NCBI GenBank assembly: GCA_028284345.1
Contig: JANQRY010000003.1
Coordinates: 124,001 to 188,000 of the forward strand
Direction of reading: 5' to 3'
DNA length: 64,000 bases
Source of the DNA: Hyphococcus sp.
GTDB taxonomy: Bacteria; Pseudomonadota; Alphaproteobacteria; Caulobacterales; Parvularculaceae
The translations under genes were made by a program, and so were the position numbers. Shown piece by piece: positions 33,601 through 41,640 of this stretch (the stretch's first letter is position 1; each line of letters opens with the position of its first letter). The notes beneath the pieces are model-generated. The model made no database searches. It saw nothing but the letters and a program-made list of their open reading frames with translations, and was not told the origin of the DNA.

Positions 33601-33850
33601 GCGCCCCAAACTCATGACCGTGACCACCATCTTCGCCGGCCTCGCCCCCATCTTCCTGACCGAAGGGCTGGGCTCAGACGTCATGCGCCGCATTGCGCTG
33701 CCCATGATGGGCGGCATGGTTTCGACATTGCTCCTGACCCTGATCGTTATTCCGGCCGTCTTTTACATCTGGACAGGGTTTCAACTCTCAGCCCGCGGGA
33801 ACCAGCCCGCCAATCCGGCGCCCGCGCGCGGCAAAACCGTTCATCCCTAA
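30644..33850 (+). CDS. cusA: CusA-type heavy-metal RND efflux pump
   Basis: This 1068-residue RND transporter has 12 helices and two large periplasmic loops. It begins with a helix (SNQLIVLVLAATLAIAGLFAIERTPLDAVPDLTDTQV) whose PDLTDTQV is the heavy-metal RND signature. The proton-relay Asp residues are in IGAMVDASIVLVENA. Methionine-bearing segments EFMPALYEGELLYMPTTLPG and KIRMDMVSTG match the CusA copper/silver path, as opposed to the Czc type. It pumps Cu(I)/Ag(I) from periplasm to outside, energised by protons. The gene follows cusB by 9 bases and precedes the CusF-like gene by 18. Confidence 0.95.
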   Translation: MTENPASDLAGRDPSKSWVARLIGWSVSNQLIVLVLAATLAIAGLFAIERTPLDAVPDLTDTQVIIRTDFPGQSPQIVEDLVTYPLSTNLLGLPRTKDVRGASMFGTSFVYVIFEDNVDLYWARSRVLEALSRLGSELPEGAVPRIGPDATGVGWVYQYALVDRTGNTDLAELRSLQDWFLSLELAGVDGVAEVASVGGFVREYQIFIDPNRLRSFDISIARIRDAVRAASSEVGGRVTEQAETEFVIRSSGYVDERADLEEVVVYAADGTPVLLRDIARIVEGPALRRGIVELDGEGETVAGIVVMRDGENALQVIERVKAKLAELERGLPEGVEVVTVYDRAPLIEGSVDYLRHKLFEEGLAVALVIFIFLLHARSSLVAVITLPLGVLGAFVIMSWQGVTANIMSLGGIAIAIGAMVDASIVLVENASRRLSELGDKPDGKMRREALVEAAQEVGPGIFFSLLIITVSFLPVFALTGESYRLFAPLAFTKTYAMAFAAILSVTLIPVLMLYLMRGKFRREEANPLNAFFIRAYKPILHLALRFKWITVAITAVLTASILIPATRIGSEFMPALYEGELLYMPTTLPGASATKMRELLGQTNRVIATVPEIDSVFGKAGRADTATDPAPLTMIETWIRLKPKETWRPGVDIDDIVAELDARLQMPGLVNSWGYPIKIRMDMVSTGVRTPVGVKITGDSLLEIERIARDIEAVVADIDGARSAFADRVLGGKYLEITPDRTELARRNIDMGVFQAVVQTALGGMQLSQSVEGRERYDIILRYDRPFRESPEDLEDILVPTPAGAHIPLGELATIAYTEGPPMIRSENARLTGWVFVDIAGRDMGGYVAEAKAAVANAIDLPPGYAVAFSGQYEQFEEANARLRIAIPAAVALVFLLLMFHFGRLDRTLMIMASLPFGLIGGLWAVWLAGYNLSVAVAVGFIALGGVAIETAVIMLLYIDGEVRKAKPRSHEALFNAISKGAAMRVRPKLMTVTTIFAGLAPIFLTEGLGSDVMRRIALPMMGGMVSTLLLTLIVIPAVFYIWTGFQLSARGNQPANPAPARGKTVHP

Positions 33851-33868
33851 AACAGAAGGAAAACCACG

Positions 33869-34327
33869 ATGAAACACTTACACTTTTTCGCTATCGGCGC
33901 TGTCGCGCTTGTCACCGCCGCCTGCGGCGGCGCAGAAGAGAGCGCGCCGGCGGAAAAACCTGAGGCCGCCCCGGCGCCGGAAATGGCGGACGAAACCCAT
34001 GACGCAACCGCCATGGACCACAGCGGCCATGACATGAGCGCGGCGGGGACCGCCATGGGGGGCGATGTCGGTCACGGCGTCGGCGTCATTCGCTCCATTG
34101 GCGACGACGGCTATTCCCTCGCTATCGACCATGGACCGATCGAAGGAATTGGCATGGGCGCCATGACCATGGGCTTCGAAATCATGGGCGACATCGATCT
34201 TTCCGGCTTCGCCGAAGGCGATAACGTCGCGTTCATGGTGAAACGGGGCCGCGACAACTCCTATCGCATCACGGCCATGTGCAACACCGAAACAAACGGC
34301 GCGGACTGTCTCGACGCAAGCGAATAA
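33869..34327 (+). CDS. cusF: CusF-like copper-binding lipoprotein
   Basis: The 152-residue protein has the lipobox LVTAACGG (Cys19), a Met/His-rich linker (HDATAMDHSGHDMSAAGTAMGG), and a C-terminal small beta-barrel with GVGVIRSIGDDGYSLAIDHGPIEGIGMGAMTMGFEI and VAFMVKRGRDNSYRITAM. The His plus GMGAMTMGF pattern corresponds to the CusF copper site that hands Cu(I)/Ag(I) to CusB. CusF is normally a soluble protein of about 90 residues, so the lipid anchor and linker are additions seen in some alphaproteobacteria. AAGGA precedes the start. It is the last gene of the efflux operon. Confidence 0.9.
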   Translation: MKHLHFFAIGAVALVTAACGGAEESAPAEKPEAAPAPEMADETHDATAMDHSGHDMSAAGTAMGGDVGHGVGVIRSIGDDGYSLAIDHGPIEGIGMGAMTMGFEIMGDIDLSGFAEGDNVAFMVKRGRDNSYRITAMCNTETNGADCLDASE

Positions 34328-34613
34328 CGCCGCGGGATGCCGGGCCGGACCCGGACGAGCCCATGACCCGGCTTAAATTGTCGAGCGTGTAGGTAGTGGT
34401 CTGGGCGGCGCGACTGCGAAAGTGAGGCGGATCAGGATTTGGGAACGGGCCTCCAAATCCCCGCCGAACGTCACCGCGCCGCTATTAGTGAATGTTTTCG
34501 GCGAAGCCGGATATGATGCCAGATTTGCCGTAGGCCTTGCGCGCCGGCACATGAAACTTTCTGCGGAAGTCGATGATGTCGTTCTTCATCGCCGAGAAAA
34601 AGCTCTATAGAGA
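34328..34613. other. Intergenic region after the copper operon
   Basis: I see no supported gene here. A 34-codon frame on the minus strand (34485-34589, beginning MKNDIIDF) lacks a ribosome binding site and resembles nothing I recognise. A plus-strand frame at 34422-34610 also lacks support. Confidence 0.4.
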
Positions 34614-35132
34614 TTATTTGGCGGTAAAGGCCACGGCCTGCATGTTTGTATAATAGGCTTCGTGCAGTTCGCTCGATCCAGCGACCTGTAGATATACAAG
34701 CGAAAAACGATGCTCTCCGGGTGAAACGCGAAAAACGTATGAGCCGTCGACCGATTGCCGGTCATGATCGTAGCCGTCGACATGTTGCACCATTGGCGAA
34801 CCGATATTGATGCGTTTCACGACGATGGGTTCTTGATCGTCCACCTGCAGCAGCGCGCGTACTGAGCAGGGACAGCCTTCGCCAGTGTCGACAGCGATAC
34901 CGCTGGTGAATTGTACCAGAACGTCTGACTCTTCGTCGACGGTGAGGTTTACGGACGCCGCCGTTGTCGGTTCGGTCTGGTGGATGGGTACGGGATCGCG
35001 ATTTGGAACATTGAAATAGGCGATTCCAACGCCCTCTCCTGCAAAGGACGGCATTTCATTCGCCATGGCTGGCGCGATAGCGACGGCCGCAACGCAGACC
35101 GCTGCGAAAGTCTTCCTCATATTAAAAATCAT
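34614..35132 (-). CDS. Hypothetical exported protein
   Basis: This 172-residue protein has a signal peptide (MRKTFAAVCVAAVAIAPAMANEM) and a ribosome binding site GGAAGG about 11-16 bases before the ATG. The mature part is beta-rich, with VNLTVDEESDVLVQFTSGIAVDTGEGCPCSVRALLQVDDQEPIVVKRINIG and DGSYVFRVSPGEHRFSLVYLQ. This reads like a small jelly-roll or beta-sandwich domain with a CPC pair. I do not recognise the family. A degraded tail of a related gene lies just upstream at 35164-35310. Codon use is slightly less GC-rich than its neighbours, which may mark later arrival. Confidence 0.7.
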   Translation of the reverse strand: MIFNMRKTFAAVCVAAVAIAPAMANEMPSFAGEGVGIAYFNVPNRDPVPIHQTEPTTAASVNLTVDEESDVLVQFTSGIAVDTGEGCPCSVRALLQVDDQEPIVVKRINIGSPMVQHVDGYDHDRQSVDGSYVFRVSPGEHRFSLVYLQVAGSSELHEAYYTNMQAVAFTAK

Positions 35133-35163
35133 AGATACGCTTTCCTTCCTTTTCGAGACGATA

Positions 35164-35310
35164 TCATTCTGCGTAAACTGTCGCCTGCATGTTTGAATAA
35201 GATGCGTTGACGAGCTTCGCGACGCCGTTGATTGGCAGGCAAATCAACCAAGAGCTGCGGTTTTCTGCCGGTGCATTGAAGACGTATGATCCGCCGATGT
35301 TCCGGCGATC
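35164..35310 (-). pseudogene. 3'-end remnant of a paralogue of the 34614-35132 gene
   Basis: The last 48 codons of a minus-strand frame read DRRNIGGSYVFNAP at their start and ASYSNMQATVYAE at their end. They align with DRQSVDGSYVFRVSP and AYYTNMQAVAFTAK of the intact protein, including the same distance to the stop. The upstream two thirds (signal peptide, CPC region) are absent in all frames I checked. The intact gene starts 31 bases downstream in the same orientation, so this looks like a tandem copy that lost its 5' part. Confidence 0.6.
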
Positions 35311-35476
35311 TTTGGCGGCGCTGATAGCGGTTTTCAGCGTCGTCTGTAGCGCGAAAGACAGGCTAGACCTAAATGCCGGGATAAATAACGAAGAACTCAA
35401 TGTCATGATGACGTCCCGTACTGTTGGCAGAACTGAATATTTCGCCAACAGCAGAAATCAATTATCGATAAGATAA
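35297..35476 (+). CDS. Possible small secreted protein (doubtful)
   Basis: A 59-codon frame starts MFRRSLAALIAVFSVVCSAKD, which looks like a signal peptide, and ends after SRNQLSIR. It overlaps the remnant on the other strand by 14 bases and has no clear ribosome binding site. It may be the 5' part of a gene interrupted here, or chance. I recognise no family. Confidence 0.25.
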   Translation: MFRRSLAALIAVFSVVCSAKDRLDLNAGINNEELNVMMTSRTVGRTEYFANSRNQLSIR

Positions 35477-35780
35477 GACTCTATAAGCAAACGTTATAAT
35501 ACGAGCTTCTCGCCACAGCTCCCAAGATTCTGTTTATGAAGCCTGTCAGGCTTATATGGCGAGAAAACCGAGATCAGACACATAGGCATTGCCGCTGCAG
35601 GTCGACGCCGCGCCGGTCGCTTGGAGTCTCAACAAAATAAGTCGCCGATTTTACCGGCGGGCCTGGTGGAGCAGGACGAACAAATTTCAACCAAAATAGC
35701 TTGCCAAGCGAAGCGCGTTGGAGCCCGTCTTCGCCTTTGGCTTCGCCCTAACCTCGCTTCGCTCGCTACGCTGCGAAGCC
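35477..35780. other. Gene-free stretch before tRNA-Val
   Basis: About 300 bases hold no supported gene. Composition is more AT-rich at the left end, and the right end contains repeated CTTCGC/GCTTCG runs (about 35726-35780) directly beside the 3' end of the tRNA. I see no transposase fragment or clear terminator. Confidence 0.4.
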
Positions 35781-35856
35781 TGGTGGGCGGTGACGGGTTC
35801 GAACCGCCGACCTACTGGGTGTAAACCAGCCGCTCTTCCAGCTGAGCTAACCGCCC
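35781..35856 (-). tRNA. tRNA-Val (anticodon TAC)
   Basis: The minus strand gives a full cloverleaf of 76 bases with encoded CCA. The acceptor GGGCGGT pairs with ACCGCCC, the D arm is TAGCTCAGCTGGAAGAGC, the anticodon loop TTTACAC carries TAC, and the T arm contains GGTTCGAACC. It reads GUA valine codons (and other GUN by wobble). It lies at the border between the accessory region and the core genes. Confidence 0.96.
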
Positions 35857-35973
35857 TTAGACGCGTCCCTAGGGTCCGCTTTTGGGGCGGATTTCGTAGC
35901 GCCGCCGATTGGGCGGCGCAAGGGGCGAAACGCGCCGGGGTTGGCGCATGACGCCCGCGCAATGGATGCGCCC

Positions 35974-36022
35974 AAAAAAAGAAACGCCGGCGCCGCGGGA
36001 GCGTTCCCCCGCGGCGCCGGCG
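35974..36022 (-). terminator. Strong intrinsic terminator of the HU gene
   Basis: Arms at 35985-35999 and 36008-36022 form a perfect 15-bp GC-rich stem with an 8-base loop, followed on the minus strand by TTTCTTTTTTT. It lies 22 bases beyond the HU stop codon. Confidence 0.9.
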
Positions 36023-36044
36023 CGCATTCCGAAACGGACCGGCG

Positions 36045-36317
36045 TTAGTTCAACGCGTCTTTAAGGCCCTTGCCGGCCGAGAATTTCGGCTGGATCGACG
36101 CCGCGATCTGGATCGTTTCGCCGGTGCGCGGGTTGCGGCCCTCGCGCGCCTTACGTTTTGCGGCTGAGAACGTGCCGAAACCGACGAGGCGAACATCGTC
36201 GCCGGACTTCAGCGCATTGGAAATGGCGTCGAGGACGGCGTTGACGGCGCGTTCGGCGTCGGACTTGCTCATGTCGGCCATGTCGGCGACCTTGTCGATA
36301 AATTCGTTCTTGTTCAT
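36045..36317 (-). CDS. hup: DNA-binding protein HU
   Basis: The 90-residue histone-like protein starts MNKNEFIDKVADMADMSKSDAERAVNAVLDAI and has the conserved GFGTFSAAKRKAREGRNPRTGETIQI arm that inserts into the minor groove. HU bends and compacts DNA as a dimer. ATG 36317 is chosen because HU homology begins exactly there, with GAGGA just before it; longer in-frame starts add non-homologous residues. It is transcribed alone, downstream of lon on the same strand as in many alphaproteobacteria, with a strong terminator. Confidence 0.97.
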   Translation of the reverse strand: MNKNEFIDKVADMADMSKSDAERAVNAVLDAISNALKSGDDVRLVGFGTFSAAKRKAREGRNPRTGETIQIAASIQPKFSAGKGLKDALN

Positions 36318-36587
36318 TCCTCGGACCTTTCTATTGGCTGTTAATCGGACCGTCGCTACGGAACTCAATGTCTTGGTGCGTTCCAATGTATCGCGCCGAT
36401 GGCGCCTGCACGCCAAGGAAAAACGGCATAAAATAAGGGCTTCCTTTCCACAGCCCGCGCAACCCGTTGAAATAAAAAGCATTTTCCGTCCGCTCTCATC
36501 GGGCGGAAGAACCGAAAAATGGCTTGATTCCTAGGGTTTTTCGGGCCCAACCCGCACCCATTGCGCGAAACGAGTCGAATCAGCACG
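36318..36587. other. Upstream region of the HU gene
   Basis: About 270 bases between the lon terminator and the HU start contain no supported gene. They should hold the HU promoter. I cannot pick out a confident -35/-10 pair. Confidence 0.4.
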
Positions 36588-36617
36588 AAAAACGGCGGGC
36601 GATTCCTCGCCCGCCGT
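36588..36617 (-). terminator. Intrinsic terminator of lon
   Basis: ACGGCGGGCGA (36592-36602) and TCGCCCGCCGT (36607-36617) form a perfect 11-bp stem with a TTCC-type tetraloop, followed on the minus strand by TTTTT. It lies 24 bases past the lon stop. Confidence 0.9.
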
Positions 36618-36641
36618 CTGCGTTTTTAAAGCCGGAAAAGG

Positions 36642-39047
36642 CTAGTGCGTCAGCACCGGCTCGTCGCCATCGGAACCATCGGCGCCGTCGGTCGGCGCCG
36701 CCACTGGCTCCGTCCACTCGATCGGCGTCAGCTTTTGCGTCAAGGCGTGACCGAGCACTTCGTCGATGGTGGAGACGGGGATGATTTTCAGCGCGTCCTT
36801 CACATTGTCCGGGATCTCCGCGAGATCCTTTTCGTTTTCTTCCGGAATGAGCACCGTCTTGATGCCAGCGCGCAAGGCGGCGAGCAGCTTTTCCTTAAGG
36901 CCGCCAATCGCCAGCACCCGGCCACGCAAGGAAATCTCGCCCGTCATGGCGATATCCTTGTGCACGGGCACGCCGGTCAGCACCGACACGATCGCCGTCG
37001 CCATGGCGACGCCGGCGGACGGCCCGTCCTTGGGCGTCGCCCCTTCGGGCACGTGAATGTGGATGTCGGTCTTTTCAAAGACCGGCGGCTCGACGCCGAA
37101 CTCCGTTGCGCGCGCGCGCACGTAAGACGAGGCCGCGGAAACGGATTCCTTCATCACGTCCTTCAGATTGCCGGTCGGGGTCATGCGCCCCTTGCCGGTC
37201 ATTTTGACCGCTTCAATCGTCAGGATGTCGCCGCCGACGGACGTCCAGGCGAGCCCGGTGACGATGCCGACAGCGTCCTCGCCGTCAATTTCGCCGTAGC
37301 GGAATTTCGGCACGCCGGAGAATTCGTCGAGATTGTCGGCCGATACCGTAACCGCCTCGCCCTTCTCGGTCTCAAGCTTACGAACCGCCTTCCGCGCCAG
37401 CCGCGCAATCTCCCGCTCAAGGTTGCGAACGCCCGCTTCGCGCGTGTAGCGGCGGATGAGGGTCAGGAGACCGTCATCCTCGATAACGAGTTCGTCTTCC
37501 TTAAGCCCGTGGTTTTCGAGCGTTTTCGGGATCAGGTGACGCCGAGCGATCTCAACCTTTTCATCCTCCGTGTACCCCGGAATGCGAATGATCTCCATCC
37601 GGTCCAGCAGGGGCTGCGGCATGTTGAGGCTGTTGGCCGTGGTGATGAACATCACGTCCGACAGATCGTAGTCGACTTCGAGATAGTGATCCTGAAACGT
37701 CGAATTCTGTTCCGGATCGAGCACTTCCAAAAGCGCCGAGGCCGGATCGCCGCGGAAATCGTGACCCATCTTGTCGATCTCGTCGAGCAGGAACAGCGGG
37801 TTCGATTTCTTCGCCTTTTTCATCGACTGGATAATCTTGCCGGGCATGGACCCGATATAGGTCCGCCGGTGGCCGCGGATTTCCGCCTCGTCGCGCACGC
37901 CGCCGAGCGACACGCGCACGAACTCGCGCCCCGTCGCATTGGCGATCGACTTGCCGAGCGAAGTCTTGCCGACGCCCGGCGGGCCGACGAGGCACAGGAT
38001 CGGGCCTTTCAGCTTGTTCATCCGCTTCTGGACGGCGAGATACTCAATGATCCGTTCCTTGACTTTCTCCAGACCGTAATGGTCCGCATCAAGCACCTGT
38101 TCGGCCTTCTTGAGGTCGGATTTGACTTTCGAACGATCCTTCCAAGGGATTGACGTCAGCCAGTCGAGATAATTGCGCACGACGGTTGATTCCGCCGACA
38201 TCGGCGACATCTGGCGCAGTTTTTTGAACTCGGTATCCGCCTTTGTTTTTGCTTCTTTCGACAGCTTCGTCTTGGCGATTTTTTCTTCCAGTTCGGAAAG
38301 CTCGTCCCGGCCGTCGTCGCTCTCGCCAAGCTCTTTCTGGATCGCCTTCATCTGTTCGTTGAGATAATATTCCCGCTGCGTCTTCTCCATCTGGCGCTTG
38401 ACGCGATTGCGGATCTTCTTCTCAACCTGAAGGACGCTCATTTCGCCTTCCATCAGCCCATAGACTTTTTCAAGTCGCTTGCCGATGGCGGTCAATTCCA
38501 GCAATTCCTGCTTTTCGGAGATCTTGATGTTGAGATGCGATGCGACCGTATCGGCGAGCTTCGCGTAGTCGTCGATCTGGCCGACGGAAACAATGACTTC
38601 CGGCGGAACGCGTTTGTTGAGCTTCACATAGGATTCAAACTGACCGACGACGGATCGCGCAAGCGCCTCGTTTTCGGCCTCGTCTTCGCCGCTTTCCTCG
38701 ATCAGCGTCGCTTCGGCTTCGAAGAAATCGTCGCTGCGCGTATATTCTGCGATCTTTGCGCGGGACTCGCCTTCGACGAGCACTTTGACGGTGCCGTCCG
38801 GCAGCTTCAACAATTGCAACACCGACGCGATAACGCCAACCTCGAAGATTTCATCTGTCGACGGATCGTCATCGCCAGCGTCTTTCTGCGCCACGAGCAG
38901 AATCTTCTTGTCGTTCTGCATGACGTTCTCAAGCGCGTTTACGGATTTTTCTCGCCCGACAAACAGCGGCACGATCATGCCCGGAAACACGACGATGTCG
39001 CGCAGCGGCAGAACCGGATAGATGACGTTTTCACTTAATTCACTCAT
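36642..39047 (-). CDS. lon: ATP-dependent protease La (Lon)
   Basis: The protein has 801 residues from ATG 39047 with AAGGAG upstream. It has an N-terminal substrate-binding LON domain ([23 protein letters not shown]), a coiled-coil region, an AAA+ module with Walker [13 protein letters not shown] and Walker [12 protein letters not shown], and a C-terminal protease with the catalytic serine in [12 protein letters not shown]. Lon degrades misfolded and short-lived regulatory proteins in the cytoplasm as a hexamer; in alphaproteobacteria these include CcrM and DnaA. It is followed by hup and preceded by clpX on the same strand, the usual alphaproteobacterial order. Confidence 0.98.
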   Translation of the reverse strand: MSELSENVIYPVLPLRDIVVFPGMIVPLFVGREKSVNALENVMQNDKKILLVAQKDAGDDDPSTDEIFEVGVIASVLQLLKLPDGTVKVLVEGESRAKIAEYTRSDDFFEAEATLIEESGEDEAENEALARSVVGQFESYVKLNKRVPPEVIVSVGQIDDYAKLADTVASHLNIKISEKQELLELTAIGKRLEKVYGLMEGEMSVLQVEKKIRNRVKRQMEKTQREYYLNEQMKAIQKELGESDDGRDELSELEEKIAKTKLSKEAKTKADTEFKKLRQMSPMSAESTVVRNYLDWLTSIPWKDRSKVKSDLKKAEQVLDADHYGLEKVKERIIEYLAVQKRMNKLKGPILCLVGPPGVGKTSLGKSIANATGREFVRVSLGGVRDEAEIRGHRRTYIGSMPGKIIQSMKKAKKSNPLFLLDEIDKMGHDFRGDPASALLEVLDPEQNSTFQDHYLEVDYDLSDVMFITTANSLNMPQPLLDRMEIIRIPGYTEDEKVEIARRHLIPKTLENHGLKEDELVIEDDGLLTLIRRYTREAGVRNLEREIARLARKAVRKLETEKGEAVTVSADNLDEFSGVPKFRYGEIDGEDAVGIVTGLAWTSVGGDILTIEAVKMTGKGRMTPTGNLKDVMKESVSAASSYVRARATEFGVEPPVFEKTDIHIHVPEGATPKDGPSAGVAMATAIVSVLTGVPVHKDIAMTGEISLRGRVLAIGGLKEKLLAALRAGIKTVLIPEENEKDLAEIPDNVKDALKIIPVSTIDEVLGHALTQKLTPIEWTEPVAAPTDGADGSDGDEPVLTH

Positions 39048-39188
39048 TAACGTGCTCCTTGGCGGGCCAGGCCCGGTGACGTGGCGCCAGACCCCGCAAA
39101 ACAAAGACAACTCCGCCCCATTTGGCGGCGGTTTGCGAAGCGCCGCAACCGGGGGTTTTCCCCGAACGATCCTCCGCAAGACGCGAAA

Positions 39189-39208
39189 CGCCGCCTGATG
39201 CGGCGGCG
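39189..39208 (-). terminator. Hairpin between clpX and lon
   Basis: CGCCGCC-TGATGC-GGCGGCG makes a perfect 7-bp stem, about 70 bases beyond the clpX stop. On the minus strand it is followed only by TTTCGCG, so it is a modest terminator or attenuator before lon. Confidence 0.5.
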
Positions 39209-39278
39209 CTCGCGAGAATTATGTGGCGTTCCGTTTCATCATTTCAAGGCGCGATTTAGAGCCTTGAATTGCAAAGAC

Positions 39279-40565
39279 TTAGGCGCTTGCATCCGCCTCG
39301 ACTTTGTCTTTCTTACGGTCCGCGTAAATATAAAGCGGCGTAGCGTTGCCTTCGACGACTTCGCCGTTGACGACAACTTCGACCACGCCTTCGAGCGTTG
39401 GCAGTTCAAACATCGAATCGAGGAGGATGCCCTCCATGATCGACCGCAGGCCCCGAGCGCCGGTCTTGCGGGCAATGGCCTTGCGCGCGATGGCGGACTT
39501 GGCGTCGTCGGTGAAGGTGAGCTTGACGTCCTCCATCTCGAAGAGACGCTGATACTGCTTGACGAGGGCGTTTTTCGGCGTCGTCAGGATCTGGATCAGC
39601 GCGTCTTCGTCGAGATCTTCAAGCGTCGCAATCACCGGCAGCCGGCCGACGAATTCCGGGATAAGACCGAATTTCAGCAGGTCCTCCGGCTCAACTTCCT
39701 GCAGGATGTCGCCAATGCGCCGATCGTCCGGCGTTTTGACGTCGGCGCCGAAACCGATTGACGAGCCGGCGCCGCGCTGTGAGATCACTTTTTCAAGCCC
39801 GGCGAAAGCGCCGCCGACAATGAACAGGATGTTGGTCGTATCGACCTGCAGGAACTCCTGTTGCGGATGCTTGCGCCCGCCCTGGGGCGGCACCGAGGCG
39901 ACGGTGCCTTCCATGATTTTGAGAAGCGCCTGCTGCACGCCCTCGCCCGAGACGTCGCGGGTGATGGAGGGGTTGTCCGATTTGCGGCTGATCTTGTCGA
40001 CCTCGTCGATATAGACAATGCCGCGCTGCGCCCGCTCGACGTTATAATCAGCGGACTGAAGAAGCTTCAGAATGATGTTTTCAACGTCCTCGCCCACATA
40101 ACCCGCTTCGGTAAGCGTCGTCGCGTCGGCCATGGTGAACGGCACGTCGAGAATGCGCGCCAGCGTCTGCGCCAGCAGGGTCTTGCCGGACCCGGTCGGG
40201 CCGATCAGCAGGATGTTCGACTTCGCCAGCTCCACATCGTTGTTTTTCGCCGAGTGGTTGAGGCGCTTGTAATGGTTGTGGACGGCGACCGCGAGCACGC
40301 GCTTGGCCTGCGCCTGCCCGATTACGTAATCGTCCAGAACTTTGTGAATCTGCTGCGGGCTCGGCACGCCGTCGCCCGACTTCACCAGCGAGGATTTCGA
40401 CTCCTCGCGAATAATGTCCATGCACAGCTCGACGCATTCATCGCAGATGAACACCGTCGGACCGGCAATCAGTTTGCGCACTTCATGCTGGCTTTTGCCG
40501 CAGAACGAGCAGTACAGGGTGTTTTTCCCGTCACCGCCCCCGGTTTTTCCGCCGATCTTGCTCAC
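39279..40565 (-). CDS. clpX: ClpX ATPase subunit of the ClpXP protease
   Basis: The 428-residue protein has a zinc-binding domain (YCSFCGKSQ and [10 protein letters not shown]), Walker [13 protein letters not shown], the pore loop [11 protein letters not shown], Walker [11 protein letters not shown] and the SIGFG loop that docks into ClpP. It unfolds tagged or regulatory substrates and feeds them to ClpP. All functional motifs are intact and the length is normal for the family. It lies between clpP (184 bases upstream) and lon (downstream) on the same strand. Confidence 0.98.
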   Translation of the reverse strand: MSKIGGKTGGGDGKNTLYCSFCGKSQHEVRKLIAGPTVFICDECVELCMDIIREESKSSLVKSGDGVPSPQQIHKVLDDYVIGQAQAKRVLAVAVHNHYKRLNHSAKNNDVELAKSNILLIGPTGSGKTLLAQTLARILDVPFTMADATTLTEAGYVGEDVENIILKLLQSADYNVERAQRGIVYIDEVDKISRKSDNPSITRDVSGEGVQQALLKIMEGTVASVPPQGGRKHPQQEFLQVDTTNILFIVGGAFAGLEKVISQRGAGSSIGFGADVKTPDDRRIGDILQEVEPEDLLKFGLIPEFVGRLPVIATLEDLDEDALIQILTTPKNALVKQYQRLFEMEDVKLTFTDDAKSAIARKAIARKTGARGLRSIMEGILLDSMFELPTLEGVVEVVVNGEVVEGNATPLYIYADRKKDKVEADASA

Positions 40566-40749
40566 TCGCTCTCGAACTCCTTATCAGCCCCGTCGATCTC
40601 GACGACCCGAAATCAACGGCGCCGCCAGCTGTCGCCGGTTCGCTGCACTTTCTGCGCCAGACGCCTTACGCTGCGCCATATTCGACCATATTCCGGCCCG
40701 ATCAATCAAGAAACCATTTCCCTTCAGTATTAACGCCCTCGCGTTAATA

Positions 40750-41382
40750 TCAGGCGTCGTTTTCCTCCGGGATTGTCCGGTTCGTCAAAATCTTGTCGAT
40801 CAGGCCGAATTCGACCGCCTCCTCGGGCGTCATGAAGTGGTCCCGATCAAGGGTTTTCTCAATAGTTTCATAGGACTGGCCGGTGTGTTCCACATAGATT
40901 TCGTTAAGGCGCCGCTTCAATTTGATGATGTCCTGGGCGTGCCGCTCGATATCGGAGGCCTGGCCCTGAAAGCCGCCTGAGGGCTGATGCACCATGACCC
41001 GCGAATTGGGCAGCGAAAAGCGCATATCCTTGTCGCCGGCGGCCAGCAGGAGCGATCCCATGGAGGCGGCCATGCCGACGCACATGGTCGAAACGGCCGG
41101 CCGGACATAGCGCATGGTGTCATAGATGGCGAGGCCGGAGGTTACGACGCCGCCCGGGGAGTTAATGTAAAAGGCGATCTCCTTTTTCGGGTTATCGGCC
41201 TCCAGAAACAGGAGCTGGGCGACGATCAGGGTCGACACGGCGTCGTTCACGGGCCCGGAAAGGAAGATAATCCGCTCTTTCAACAGGCGGGAGTAAATGT
41301 CGTAGGCGCGTTCGCCGCGGCTTGACTGCTCGACCACCATGGGCACGAGCGTGTTCATAAATACGTCCTGCGGATCCTTCAT
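40750..41382 (-). CDS. clpP: ClpP protease subunit
   Basis: This 210-residue serine peptidase has Ser in [11 protein letters not shown], His in [12 protein letters not shown] and Asp in [11 protein letters not shown], the full ClpP triad. It forms the tetradecameric chamber used by ClpX and ClpA. ATG 41382 has AGAGGA upstream and gives the usual N-terminus (a second ATG eight codons in is possible). The gene lies between tig and clpX, the standard tig-clpP-clpX-lon order. Confidence 0.98.
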   Translation of the reverse strand: MKDPQDVFMNTLVPMVVEQSSRGERAYDIYSRLLKERIIFLSGPVNDAVSTLIVAQLLFLEADNPKKEIAFYINSPGGVVTSGLAIYDTMRYVRPAVSTMCVGMAASMGSLLLAAGDKDMRFSLPNSRVMVHQPSGGFQGQASDIERHAQDIIKLKRRLNEIYVEHTGQSYETIEKTLDRDHFMTPEEAVEFGLIDKILTNRTIPEENDA

Positions 41383-41520
41383 GTCGTCCTCTTTTGCAGG
41401 GCCCGGTTTCGCGCGGCTCTCCGGCGCTTTGGGCCAATTCGGCGGGCGCGCCAAGGGCGCGGAAGTCGTTAACGGCTTTCCTTAACATGGGGGCTCGATC
41501 GCGAGACGCCAGCCCCCCTT

Positions 41521-41562
41521 CCGAAAGCTTATCCTTTCGGCCTTAAGCGAGAGTTATTCTCT
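41521..41562. repeat. Two adjacent hairpins between tig and clpP
   Basis: CCGAAAG-CTTATC-CTTTCGG (41521-41540) is a perfect 7-bp stem. AGAG-TTATT-CTCT (41550-41562) is a shorter one. Neither has a T tract on the minus strand. They may terminate tig in part or structure the clpP leader. Confidence 0.4.
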
Positions 41563-41640
41563 TGAAAAGGCAAGCCGTTTCTCGCCGCGCCCCAATCCGG
41601 GACGCGGGGGCCGCCGCGATCGGGAAGCGTCCCTATCAGG

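Noticed and set aside
34422-34610. 62-codon frame after the copper operon
   Set aside because: No ribosome binding site, no recognisable motif, and it runs into the 3' end of the opposite-strand gene.
35621-35824. 67-codon frame ending in GFEPPTYWV
   Set aside because: Its end is a translation of the tRNA-Val antisense strand, a known artefact.
36645-38153. 502-codon open frame on the plus strand
   Set aside because: Antisense to lon, with no ribosome site or domain.
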